A stretch of 64,000 nucleotides of DNA, from NCBI GenBank assembly GCA_947177035.1, contig CAMWSS010000007.1, positions 1 through 64,000 of the forward strand. The letters run 5' to 3'. Position 1 is the stretch's first letter. Each line of letters begins with the position of its first letter. Positions 1-8,285 of this stretch are shown piece after piece. Made by a program: the position numbers and the translations under genes. Source of the DNA: an uncultured Porphyromonadaceae bacterium. Its GTDB lineage: Bacteria > Bacteroidota > Bacteroidia > Bacteroidales > Muribaculaceae. Below the pieces are notes generated by a model. That model was not told where the DNA came from, made no database searches, and was given only the letters and a program-made list of their open reading frames with translations.

Positions 1-13
1 CTCAGAGATATGC

Positions 14-48
14 GACCCCAGCGTTAACAAATATTGGGGAACGGGGTC
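14..48 (-). terminator. Possible weak terminator after the EamA transporter
   Basis: A 6-bp inverted repeat (GACCCC at 14-19, GGGGTC at 43-48) starts at the base after the EamA stop codon. A competing CCCCA/TGGGG pairing lies inside it. No T-tract follows on the minus strand, so this is a weak candidate. Confidence 0.25.
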
Positions 49-969
49 TTAATAATACGTGCCGATGAACAGACAGATCATTCCGAGGAGCACAAGCAAC
101 AGGTCAAATCCTTTGCTGCGCAGATTTTTTTCCCGGAAGAACAGCGCGCCGCAGAGAAACGACACAATGACGCTGCCACGACGCACCATAGACACAACTG
201 AGATCATGGCGCCGGGAACAGAAAGGGCGTAAAAGTAGGCCAGATCAGCGATTGTGAGAAATATGCTGATCAGAACTATGCTCCATCGCCATTGAAATGC
301 AATGCCGTTCCGACGCTTAGGCCACCAGATGATGAGCAGGACAATGCCCATCATGGCGCACTGATAGAGATTGTACCAGCCTTGCACTGACATTCGTCCG
401 AGGCCGATGCCGCCGTTTTCGGGCGATGACATCAGGAATTTGTCGTATAATCCGCTCATGGCGCCGAGCAAGGCGGCTATGATCAGAAAATAGATCCATC
501 GGTTGTGGGTGAAGCGTATACCCTCTTTGCGCCCGGATCTGCTGAGCAGATATAATGAAGCCACAGCGAGAGCCACTCCGGTCCATTGCCAGCCATTGAG
601 TTCTTCGCCATAAATCAGAAGCGCGCCGACCAGAGTTAGGACCGGACGGGTTGCGTTTACTGGTCCGACAATCGTGAGCGGCAACTGTGCGATGGCAAAG
701 TATCCGAAGATCCAGGATCCGAGAACTATGGCTGCTTTCAGCAGGATGAATTTATGATCAGAAACATTCCAAGGCTCCACATATGCGGCCGAGTGCTGGT
801 CGATCACTCCTGTTGCAGAGAGCAATATCGGTCCGGCGAATATCAGCGAGCAGAAAAAAGTGTTAAGGAAGAGGACCGGAATGACGGCATTGCCGCGCAG
901 AGAGTGTTTCTTGCATGCGTCATATAAGCCAAGAAGCGCGGCCGACAGAAATGCAGCGACAATCCACAT
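49..969 (-). CDS. EamA/DMT-family membrane transporter
   Basis: A 306-residue protein, hydrophobic throughout, with about ten predicted membrane segments in two EamA-like halves, the usual size and layout of the drug/metabolite transporter superfamily. The N-terminus runs straight into a membrane segment, and charged residues cluster in short loops, for example SRSGRKEG near residue 145 and WWPKRRNG near 215. DMT proteins export or import small metabolites through the inner membrane; the substrate cannot be read from the sequence. The gene starts 3 bases after the iron alcohol dehydrogenase stop codon, so the two are probably co-transcribed as the last genes of the recQ-to-EamA run. Confidence 0.85.
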   Translation of the reverse strand: MWIVAAFLSAALLGLYDACKKHSLRGNAVIPVLFLNTFFCSLIFAGPILLSATGVIDQHSAAYVEPWNVSDHKFILLKAAIVLGSWIFGYFAIAQLPLTIVGPVNATRPVLTLVGALLIYGEELNGWQWTGVALAVASLYLLSRSGRKEGIRFTHNRWIYFLIIAALLGAMSGLYDKFLMSSPENGGIGLGRMSVQGWYNLYQCAMMGIVLLIIWWPKRRNGIAFQWRWSIVLISIFLTIADLAYFYALSVPGAMISVVSMVRRGSVIVSFLCGALFFREKNLRSKGFDLLLVLLGMICLFIGTYY

Positions 970-972
970 TTC

Positions 973-2121
973 TCAGAGCATCAACCTATATATTTCAAGA
1001 GTGGCCAGAGAGTCGAGACGGTGATATGCCCCAATAATCTCGCCCTTGTTTTCGTGCAGCTTCCGGTTCATGGTTTCCAGGTCGGGATTTTCAATGCCGA
1101 GTTGCTCCAGGGTCAATGGCATTCCGATCGAAGCGATGAACTGTTTGTGGCGGGCTATGCCTTCTTCAGCAGTAGCCACATCATAGACACGATTGGCGAA
1201 CTGGATGATCTTATGCGGATGATGCTTTGCCATATATGTCATCCAAGCGGGAAATACAACCGCAAGTCCGGCTCCATGGGCCACGTCATAGAGGGCCGAA
1301 ATTTCATGTTCCATGGCATGTGAGGTCCAGTCTTCGACGCGCCCCGTGCCGCAGATGCCGTTGTGGGCTATTGTTCCGGCCCACATGATGTTTGCCCTCG
1401 CCTGATAGTCATCAGGCTCAGCCATGACTTTTGGAGATTCGGCAATGATGGCCTTGAGAGTGCCTTCACACAGACGGTCAGTGACTTCACAATTGTCGGA
1501 GTTGGAGAAATAGCGTTCCATGATGTGTGCCATCATGTCGACAATTCCACAGGCGGTCTGATAAGGAGGTAGAGTGAACGTCAGTTCAGGATTGAGCACA
1601 GCAAAACGCGGACGCAGCACCGTGGTGCGCAGCGAGATTTTGCGCATACCATCCAGTCGGGTTATGACCGAATTTCCTGACCCTTCGCTGCCTGCGGCCG
1701 CAATGGTCAGAACCACTCCCACCGGAAGAGCGGTTTTCATGACTGCTTTTCCCGCCCAGAAATCCCAGAAGTCGCCGTCATACGGCACTCCTCCGGCAAT
1801 CGCTTTTGCGGTGTCGATCACAGATCCGCCTCCGACCGCCAGCAATCCGTCGACTCCGGCTTCACGGCACACGGCAATGCCTTCGCGCACGCGATCGTCA
1901 GTCGGGTTCGGATTTATGCCGCCAAGTGTGAGATATCGGACTCCAGCAGCGTCAAGCGAAGTTTTCACCCGGTCAAGTAGCCCGGATCGGATGACAGATC
2001 CGCCGCCATAGACAATCAACACCAGTCGGCTTCCCATTTTTTTTGTCAGTTCGCCGACGCGTGATTCTGTTCCGCGACCGAATACGTATTCAGTCGGGGT
2101 GTAAAATTCAAAATTTTCCAT
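973..2121 (-). CDS. Iron-containing alcohol dehydrogenase (butanol dehydrogenase-like)
   Basis: A group III, iron-dependent alcohol dehydrogenase of 382 residues, expected to interconvert aldehydes and alcohols with NAD(P)H in the cytoplasm. The nucleotide-binding motif GGGSVIDTAK lies at 97-106. The four metal ligands expected for the BDH/YqhD branch are present: Asp195, His199, His268 and His282. The N-terminus (MENFEFYTPT) and overall length fit butanol dehydrogenase homologues, which act broadly on aldehydes, so the true substrate is open. It follows comEC by 36 bases and precedes the EamA transporter by 3 bases on the same strand. Confidence 0.9.
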   Translation of the reverse strand: MENFEFYTPTEYVFGRGTESRVGELTKKMGSRLVLIVYGGGSVIRSGLLDRVKTSLDAAGVRYLTLGGINPNPTDDRVREGIAVCREAGVDGLLAVGGGSVIDTAKAIAGGVPYDGDFWDFWAGKAVMKTALPVGVVLTIAAAGSEGSGNSVITRLDGMRKISLRTTVLRPRFAVLNPELTFTLPPYQTACGIVDMMAHIMERYFSNSDNCEVTDRLCEGTLKAIIAESPKVMAEPDDYQARANIMWAGTIAHNGICGTGRVEDWTSHAMEHEISALYDVAHGAGLAVVFPAWMTYMAKHHPHKIIQFANRVYDVATAEEGIARHKQFIASIGMPLTLEQLGIENPDLETMNRKLHENKGEIIGAYHRLDSLATLEIYRLML

Positions 2122-2157
2122 ACGACAAAATTAGGAATTAAAGGTCAATCGACCAAA

Positions 2158-4098
2158 TTATCGGATAAGGAATGGAACGGAGGCCGTTTTAAGCTCGGCG
2201 CAATAACGATTTAATCGTCTGAGGTGTAGAGATGTTGAGAGAATTACGGCGGAATCTGGCATAAAGGCAGAGGCCGCAGCGACCACGTCGCCGGTGAATC
2301 CTCGGGCCACTACCAGATAGTCTATGCGCATTTGTGGTGTGGCAGCATTGTCGGAAAGGAAGCGGTAGCGATGTCCTCCAATGGAAAAATGCGGGCCCCG
2401 CCGGCTGAACCATGGCGACAGGATTGTGTCGGGACATAGTTTCATTGTGGAGATGGCGCGTCGGTTCTGATAGTGACGGAAGCGGGAGCGGCAACGCTCA
2501 AGCTGTTCGTTGCTATGCAGTGACGTTCTGGCCGATGTGAGCAGATAAAGAGTGTCGGCGTTGCGAACAAGTATGTCTGCCGCCATGCGCTCGTTCAGAA
2601 AATAAAATTCATGAGAGGGATATGACGGTTTGAAGATGTAGTGGAACTGGATGGAGACTGTCACCACGGCCACGGCGGCCAGCAGCGGGGCCAGGCGTTT
2701 GCGATAGCCAGCGAATGCAACCAGGAAAAGGGCAGTGAATATGGCTAAGACTATGCTCCAGTGAAAATATAGCCCGTCGACAGAGTGTCCGGGAATGGAG
2801 GCTATGGCCGATGCAATGCTTTCGCATAGTGAAGATATAAGATCCAGCACACGGCACAGCCATTGTGTGCCGATTCCGATAAATTCCAGGAGCACCAGCA
2901 ATGCCCCGCCTCCGATCATCAATGGCAGTAGTGGCGCGATGAGCAGATTTGCCAGCAGGAAATAAAGAGGATATGAGTGAAAATAGTAAGCGGCCAAGAT
3001 GCCGGTGAATGACATCGCAGCAACGGAAACTGCCGGATATCCAACTATGCGATACAGCACGGGGTGGTTTCTGCGGTCAACCTGGTTTATGAGGGGGTAG
3101 AAAATAAGGATTCCGGCCACGGCCATAAAGCTGAGCTGAAATCCGATCGACGTCAGGCTGTCAGGACTGACCACAAGAATCAGTATCGCGGCAAAGAACA
3201 ATGAATTCAACGGTATTCCAGGCCGCTGGATTATCCGGCCGAGCATATAGACCGACGCCATGATCACAGCCCTGGTGACAGATGGTGTGAAATCAGTCAT
3301 GTAGGCATAGGCCCATAGCAAGCCGATTGTCAGCAGTAGCCGCGAGCGATTGTGCCGGCCGAGATATAGCGGGAGCAGAGCCAACGCGATCAACATGGTT
3401 ATTACTCCGACATGAAGCCCGCTGATGGCCAGAACATGAGACAGCCCTGCCGCTGAGAATTCCGATCGCATTGTGTCGGTCAGCAGATCGGTATCGCCGA
3501 CAATCAGCGCACAGAGCATGGCTCCGGTCGCATCATTCAGGTGAGAACCCAGGATTTTGTCGACTATGGTCTGACGCAGCGAAGTGTGGCGTTTGATCAA
3601 AGACACATCAGCACTGCTGACCCGACAGACGGCAACGGCATCAGCAGAGATGGAGAAATCGATTTCATCAGGTACAATGGGTTGAACGTGCTCCGGCTTT
3701 TGCAGTCTGGCCGACAGACGGAGCACGTCGCCAGTCCCAATCAGCGGTTCTGCGCCATATAATCTGACGTCAACAGCCCCTACTCCATCTATGTCGCATT
3801 TTACCAGTCTGGAACCATCATCATGGCGCAGGGCCTTTACTGTCGCAACGTATGAGTGAGGTTCTGAGTCGAGAATGATAGATGGGGTCTGAGCTGACGT
3901 GTGTTGCACGAATGCTCCTATGGATCCGAACAGACAAAATAATGCCGCGTGGAGGCTGCGGAAATACCACAGACAGCACGCGGCCATGATCAGTGTAGAC
4001 GAAATCAGAAGTGCGGTCCCGGGCCAGACCATGGTTGCCGTTATTCCTGATATCAGAGCTATCAGAGGGAGCAACAGTGGCATTCGCCCGATCTTCAT
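2158..4098 (-). CDS. comEC: ComEC/Rec2-family membrane channel protein
   Basis: A 646-residue multi-pass protein of the ComEC/Rec2 family, the channel that carries single-stranded DNA across the inner membrane in competent bacteria. Order seen: N-terminal membrane hairpins, a soluble DUF4131-like part (about 75-170), the competence core beginning near residue 190 with the family signature LSHVLAISGLHVG (about 230-242), then many membrane helices to about 485. The C-terminal 150 residues sit where other ComEC proteins carry a metallo-beta-lactamase-like domain, but no HxHxDH metal motif is visible, so any nuclease activity of this region is doubtful. It starts 8 bases after the YeiH-type transporter. 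Whether this organism is transformable is unknown. Confidence 0.88.
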   Translation of the reverse strand: MKIGRMPLLLPLIALISGITATMVWPGTALLISSTLIMAACCLWYFRSLHAALFCLFGSIGAFVQHTSAQTPSIILDSEPHSYVATVKALRHDDGSRLVKCDIDGVGAVDVRLYGAEPLIGTGDVLRLSARLQKPEHVQPIVPDEIDFSISADAVAVCRVSSADVSLIKRHTSLRQTIVDKILGSHLNDATGAMLCALIVGDTDLLTDTMRSEFSAAGLSHVLAISGLHVGVITMLIALALLPLYLGRHNRSRLLLTIGLLWAYAYMTDFTPSVTRAVIMASVYMLGRIIQRPGIPLNSLFFAAILILVVSPDSLTSIGFQLSFMAVAGILIFYPLINQVDRRNHPVLYRIVGYPAVSVAAMSFTGILAAYYFHSYPLYFLLANLLIAPLLPLMIGGGALLVLLEFIGIGTQWLCRVLDLISSLCESIASAIASIPGHSVDGLYFHWSIVLAIFTALFLVAFAGYRKRLAPLLAAVAVVTVSIQFHYIFKPSYPSHEFYFLNERMAADILVRNADTLYLLTSARTSLHSNEQLERCRSRFRHYQNRRAISTMKLCPDTILSPWFSRRGPHFSIGGHRYRFLSDNAATPQMRIDYLVVARGFTGDVVAAASAFMPDSAVILSTSLHLRRLNRYCAELKTASVPFLIR

Positions 4099-4106
4099 GG
4101 GGAGGG

Positions 4107-5060
4107 TCAGACTATTGTGGCTTTAACCACAAAAAAGCTGCTGACGCTGATTATTATCCAGAGCAATACAGCCAGGAGCAACGGTTTGGCCCCGACCGCC
4201 TTTATGCTGGCGGGAGAAAGAGATGCGCCGATCATGAACAGAGTCAGAACCATTCCTTTTTTTGCCCAGAAGGCCATGGTGTGGCCGAATTCCTGAGGAA
4301 GTCCACAGTATGTGTTGACCACCATTGCGAGAATGAAGAGGAAAATAAACCAAGGGATGGATATTTTAGCTGATTTATCTCTGAAGATAAGCATTGTGAC
4401 AAGAGCCAGCGGGATAATCCACAAGGCTCTGGTAAGTTTGATGAGCGTGGCCACTTCGAGGGCTTTCTGGCCGTAGGCATCGCCTGCGCCGACTACTGAA
4501 GAAGTGTCATGAATGGCTATTGCCGCCCAAGTTCCGAACTGGGTCTGGCTCATGTCTGCCATATGGCCTATCGGCGGGAATATGAACAGAGCAATAGCAT
4601 TGAGAATGAAAACCACGCCAAGCGAAACGGCCATTTCGTTTTCATTGGCCTTTATCACCGGGCCAACAGCAGCAATGGCCGAGCCACCACAGATGGCAGT
4701 GCCAGAGGAGATCAGATAGGCAGTCTTGCGTTGAACGTGAAGCCAGTATCCGACCATCACGCCGATAGCCATCACTCCTACAACAGACACGATGGTGAAC
4801 GTCATGCCTTCGGCGCCACTTTTGAGCGATTCCTGCAGGTTCATTGAAAATCCATAACCCACAACAGATGCCTGAAGCAGATATTTAGACGTTTTTTTGT
4901 TGAACTTGGGGTATGGGTTGGGAAATGTGAATGCAAAGATCAGTCCCAGAAAAAGGGCCAAAGCCGGCGAAATCATTTCTGCATCACTGGCAATATAGCT
5001 GATCGGAAACAAAATCACCGCAACGATGACAATGTACATCCATTTTGCTGCTTGCGTCAT
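4107..5060 (-). CDS. YeiH/UPF0324-family putative sulfate exporter
   Basis: A 317-residue integral membrane protein of the YeiH (UPF0324, putative sulfate exporter) family. It has around ten hydrophobic segments and the family-typical stretch SSGTAICGGSAIAAVGPVIKA near residues 117-137, followed by AIHDTSSVVGAG near 182-193. The family is commonly labelled a sulfate exporter, but direct transport evidence is limited, so the substrate should be treated as unproven. The gene lies 14 bases downstream of lysA and 8 bases upstream of comEC, inside the same minus-strand run. Confidence 0.85.
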   Translation of the reverse strand: MTQAAKWMYIVIVAVILFPISYIASDAEMISPALALFLGLIFAFTFPNPYPKFNKKTSKYLLQASVVGYGFSMNLQESLKSGAEGMTFTIVSVVGVMAIGVMVGYWLHVQRKTAYLISSGTAICGGSAIAAVGPVIKANENEMAVSLGVVFILNAIALFIFPPIGHMADMSQTQFGTWAAIAIHDTSSVVGAGDAYGQKALEVATLIKLTRALWIIPLALVTMLIFRDKSAKISIPWFIFLFILAMVVNTYCGLPQEFGHTMAFWAKKGMVLTLFMIGASLSPASIKAVGAKPLLLAVLLWIIISVSSFFVVKATIV

Positions 5061-5074
5061 AGTTATGTATCGGT

Positions 5075-6229
5075 TTAATTAAAGAAATATGCGGGATGGA
5101 GTTTCCGACAATTATAGTTTGATGCCATTACTTCGCCATAAGCTCCGGCCGACCGTATGGCGAGGAGATCTCCTCGCTGCGTCAGCGGAAGGTGTCCGCC
5201 TGCGACAAATACATCGGATGATTCGCACACCGGACCGACGACATCATACGTTTCTATCGGAGAGCCTTCGGGAGCAGATATATTCTGGATTTTGTGTCTG
5301 GCACCATAAAGAGCCGGTCTGATCAATTCGGTCATTCCGGCATCAAGAATCACGAATTTTTTCACAGTGCCATGTTTGACATATATGCACCGACTGATAA
5401 GCGAACCGCATTGGGCCACAATCGACCGGCCAAGTTCAAAATGCAAAGTCTGGCCAGGGCGTAATTTCAGGCCGTTTCTGAATGTGGCGAAATAAGATTC
5501 AAAATCTGCGATCGGATTCTTGTCAGGATCATCGTAATCTACACCGAGACCTCCACCTACATTGATGGAGCTGACAAAAATTCCGTTTTTGGCCAGAGAG
5601 TCCTGAAGTTCGTTGATTTTGATGCAGAGTTCGGCATATGGCGACATGTCGAGCATTTGACTTCCGATATGGAAATGCAGCCCCGACAATTCTATCGACG
5701 GCAGAGCTACAGCCCGCTCGGCAATCGGCAGAAGCGCTTCCAGGTTGATCCCGAATTTGTTTTCAGATAGTCCGGTGGTGATGTGCTTGTGAGTGTGGGC
5801 GTCAACGTTAGGATTTACGCGCAATGCCACGCGCACGATTTTGTTTTTTTCCGCCGCAAGCGCCGCTATTATTTCAAGTTCTTCAGCTGATTCAACGTTG
5901 AAACACCCGATTCCGGCATCAATGCCGAGCAGAATCTCTGCGTCTGTTTTGCCGACTCCGGCATAGACGATCTTTTTTGCCTCAAATCCAGCTGCCAGAG
6001 CAGCTTCGATTTCGCCTCCGCTGACACAGTCAGCACCAAATCCGGCTCGGGCAATTTCTTGCAAAATCACCGGATTGGCGTTGGCTTTGACTGCATAGTG
6101 TATGTGGGCATCTGCCCCTGCGGCATTGCTGACGGCCTGAAGCGTCTGACTCAACAGGCCGATTGAATAAGCATAAAACGGCGTCGGCAGTTCTGCAAAC
6201 CTGTTTATTGGGAATGTGTTGTCAGTCAT
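5075..6229 (-). CDS. lysA: Diaminopimelate decarboxylase
   Basis: Catalyses the last step of lysine synthesis, decarboxylating meso-diaminopimelate with pyridoxal phosphate in the cytoplasm. From the chosen start the protein has 384 residues. The PLP lysine is Lys49 in HYAVKAN; further family motifs are HFHIGSQ, the glycine-rich GGGLGVDY, and CESSD, whose Cys completes the active site of the partner subunit. The ATG at 6229 was chosen because its product begins right at the conserved fold and its codon overlaps the lysC stop by 8 bases (ATGACTGA). A longer reading from 6316 would add 29 unlikely residues encoded inside lysC. The overlap couples translation to lysC, the first enzyme of the same pathway. 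Confidence 0.95.
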   Translation of the reverse strand: MTDNTFPINRFAELPTPFYAYSIGLLSQTLQAVSNAAGADAHIHYAVKANANPVILQEIARAGFGADCVSGGEIEAALAAGFEAKKIVYAGVGKTDAEILLGIDAGIGCFNVESAEELEIIAALAAEKNKIVRVALRVNPNVDAHTHKHITTGLSENKFGINLEALLPIAERAVALPSIELSGLHFHIGSQMLDMSPYAELCIKINELQDSLAKNGIFVSSINVGGGLGVDYDDPDKNPIADFESYFATFRNGLKLRPGQTLHFELGRSIVAQCGSLISRCIYVKHGTVKKFVILDAGMTELIRPALYGARHKIQNISAPEGSPIETYDVVGPVCESSDVFVAGGHLPLTQRGDLLAIRSAGAYGEVMASNYNCRKLHPAYFFN

Positions 6230-7538
6230 TAAACAGAGCTTTTTGCAATGCGTTGAGGGCGTTGATCTTGTCAGACTGGCGGACAAGCATGGAGATATTG
6301 TAGTTGCTGCCACCATAGGATATCATGCGCACGGGAATCGAGTCCATTGCTTTCAGCACCTTGGTCTCAAATCCAGTGTTATGCCACTCAAGGTCACCGA
6401 CCACACAGATGATGGCCATGTCATGATCGACGGTCACTGTGCCGAATTTTTTCAGATCATCAAGAATCAGATGCAGGTTGCGGGTATTGTCAATTGTGAC
6501 AGACACTCCGACTTCCGAGGTCGTGATCATGTCGATTGATGTCTGATAGCTTTCAAAGATCTCAAATACCTTGCGCAGGAATCCGTAAGCCAGCAACATG
6601 CGTCCGCTTTTGATTTTAATAGCAGTGATGTTGTCTTTGGCTGCCACCGCTTTGATGGTGTGGGACGATGGGCAGTTGTAGATCAGAGTGCCTTTCGCAT
6701 CAGGCTGCATGGTGTTCAGCAGACGCACCGGAATGTTGTTGAGCTTGGCCGGGAGCACGCATGTCGGGTGCAGAATCTTGGCTCCGAAATAAGCCAGTTC
6801 GGCCGCTTCGTCGAAATGAAGCTCGCTGACAGGGCTGGTTCCTTCGACATATCGCGGGTCGTTGTTGTGCATTCCGTCGATGTCTGTCCAGATTTCAATT
6901 TCTTCAGCACCGATTGCCGCACCGATGAGCGATGCCGTGTAGTCACTGCCACCGCGCTGAAGATTGTCCACCTCACCAAAAGCATTGCGGCAGATATAGC
7001 CCTGGGTCAGATAGATGGCAGCATCAGAATGCTTTTCGAGCTGAGCATGGAGTCTGGATCGGATATATGACGAATCAGGTTCGCCATTATTGTCAGTGCG
7101 CATGAATTCAAGAGCAGAGAGCAGGACGGAATCCACTGATTGCTCGTGGAGATAGAGATTCAGCAGATTAGTGCTTATGAGTTCCCCTTGGGCCAGAATT
7201 TCGCGTTCTTCAAAATATGAGAACTTGTCGGTTGAAAGAGAGCGTATATAGTTGAAAATAGCCTTGATTTCCTTGCGTGCCGCTTCGCGGTATTCGTCAG
7301 AAGCAAAAAGCTCGTCAATCACATTGCGGTATTTGTTTTCCAGTTGATTGACGATTTCTTTAGCTCCGTCAACATTTCGTTTGTGGAGATAGTCTGAGAT
7401 TTCCACAAGAGTGTTGGTGGTTCCCGACATCGCCGAGAGCACAATGATGTTTTTGCCTCTCTTGGTCACGAGCTTGGCAACTTCCTTGATGCGTGCGGCC
7501 GAGCCTACCGAAGTGCCGCCGAATTTCAAGACTTTCAT
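6222..7538 (-). CDS. lysC: Aspartate kinase (monofunctional)
   Basis: Phosphorylates aspartate, the committed step toward lysine, threonine and methionine. The 438-residue protein opens with the kinase signature KFGGTSVGSAARIKE (residues 4-18) and holds the substrate-site segment RGGSDYTASLIGAA near residue 195. The last 140 or so residues form two ACT-like regulatory domains (VKIKSG...SVTIDN...CVVGD), the usual site of lysine or threonine feedback. No homoserine dehydrogenase domain is fused. It overlaps lysA by 8 bases and follows the FtsE-like gene by 31 bases, so lysine synthesis is a two-gene block inside the recQ run. Confidence 0.95.
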   Translation of the reverse strand: MKVLKFGGTSVGSAARIKEVAKLVTKRGKNIIVLSAMSGTTNTLVEISDYLHKRNVDGAKEIVNQLENKYRNVIDELFASDEYREAARKEIKAIFNYIRSLSTDKFSYFEEREILAQGELISTNLLNLYLHEQSVDSVLLSALEFMRTDNNGEPDSSYIRSRLHAQLEKHSDAAIYLTQGYICRNAFGEVDNLQRGGSDYTASLIGAAIGAEEIEIWTDIDGMHNNDPRYVEGTSPVSELHFDEAAELAYFGAKILHPTCVLPAKLNNIPVRLLNTMQPDAKGTLIYNCPSSHTIKAVAAKDNITAIKIKSGRMLLAYGFLRKVFEIFESYQTSIDMITTSEVGVSVTIDNTRNLHLILDDLKKFGTVTVDHDMAIICVVGDLEWHNTGFETKVLKAMDSIPVRMISYGGSNYNISMLVRQSDKINALNALQKALFND

Positions 7539-7569
7539 TTGTTGTTTCCGAAGTTTTTATATTGTGATT

Positions 7570-8277
7570 TTATATATTGTCATCTGTATTAGGACTTTTG
7601 ATATCCTCTACGTCGTTAATCAGCTGCTTGTTTTCACAGCGGACCACACGGGCCGGCATCTGTTTTGTGAAAGCCAGATTGTGGGTCGCCATGATTACTG
7701 CAGTGCCACTTCGCGCGATTTCATGCAGCATGCCGACGATATGCGCGGCAGTGTCAGGGTCGAGATTTCCAGTCGGCTCATCGGCCAATATCAGCTTGGG
7801 GTCGTTGAGCATGGCCCTGGCGATTGCAATTCGTTGCTGCTCGCCGCCAGAAAGCTCATGCGGCATTTTATATGCCTTGTTCAGCATGCCGACCTTTGTC
7901 AACACCTGTTCGATTCTGGCGTTGATCTCATGTCGGTTTTTCCAGCCTGTAGCGTTGAGCACAAAGCGGAGATTTTCATCAACAGACCGGTCTGTCAGCA
8001 GTTGAAAATCTTGGAAAACGATGCCTATTTGCCGGCGCAACAAATGCACCCGCCCAGGTTTCAGCGAGGTCAGATCGAAATCAAACACACGCGCTTGGCC
8101 AGAATGTACAGGCACTTCGGCATACATGGTCTTGAGCAGACTCGATTTGCCGCTTCCGACACGGCCGATAATATAGACGAATTCACCATCGGTCAATTCA
8201 AAATTGATGTGTTTGAGCACCACAAGCTCTTTGCGAAGCACCTCGACATCGCTATACTTTATTATCGGCTCCCCCAT
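7570..8277 (-). CDS. ftsE: FtsE-like ABC transporter ATPase
   Basis: An ABC-type ATP-binding protein of 235 residues, closest in layout to FtsE, which with the membrane protein FtsX activates peptidoglycan hydrolases at the division site. Seen: Walker A GRVGSGKS at 38-45, ABC signature LSGGEQQRIAIARAM, Walker B LILADEP followed by TGNLDPDTA, and the switch histidine in ATHN. The linkage FtsE is inferred from similarity of length and motifs; LolD/MacB-type ATPases look alike. No ftsX lies beside it, which in my experience is common in this phylum. It starts 8 bases downstream of recQ and precedes lysC. Confidence 0.8.
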   Translation of the reverse strand: MGEPIIKYSDVEVLRKELVVLKHINFELTDGEFVYIIGRVGSGKSSLLKTMYAEVPVHSGQARVFDFDLTSLKPGRVHLLRRQIGIVFQDFQLLTDRSVDENLRFVLNATGWKNRHEINARIEQVLTKVGMLNKAYKMPHELSGGEQQRIAIARAMLNDPKLILADEPTGNLDPDTAAHIVGMLHEIARSGTAVIMATHNLAFTKQMPARVVRCENKQLINDVEDIKSPNTDDNI

Positions 8278-8285
8278 GACTGTTA

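Noticed and set aside
6230-6316. A longer lysA start at 6316
   Set aside because: The extra 29 residues are encoded inside lysC, lack any conserved pattern, and the ATG at 6229 overlaps the lysC stop in the usual coupled way.
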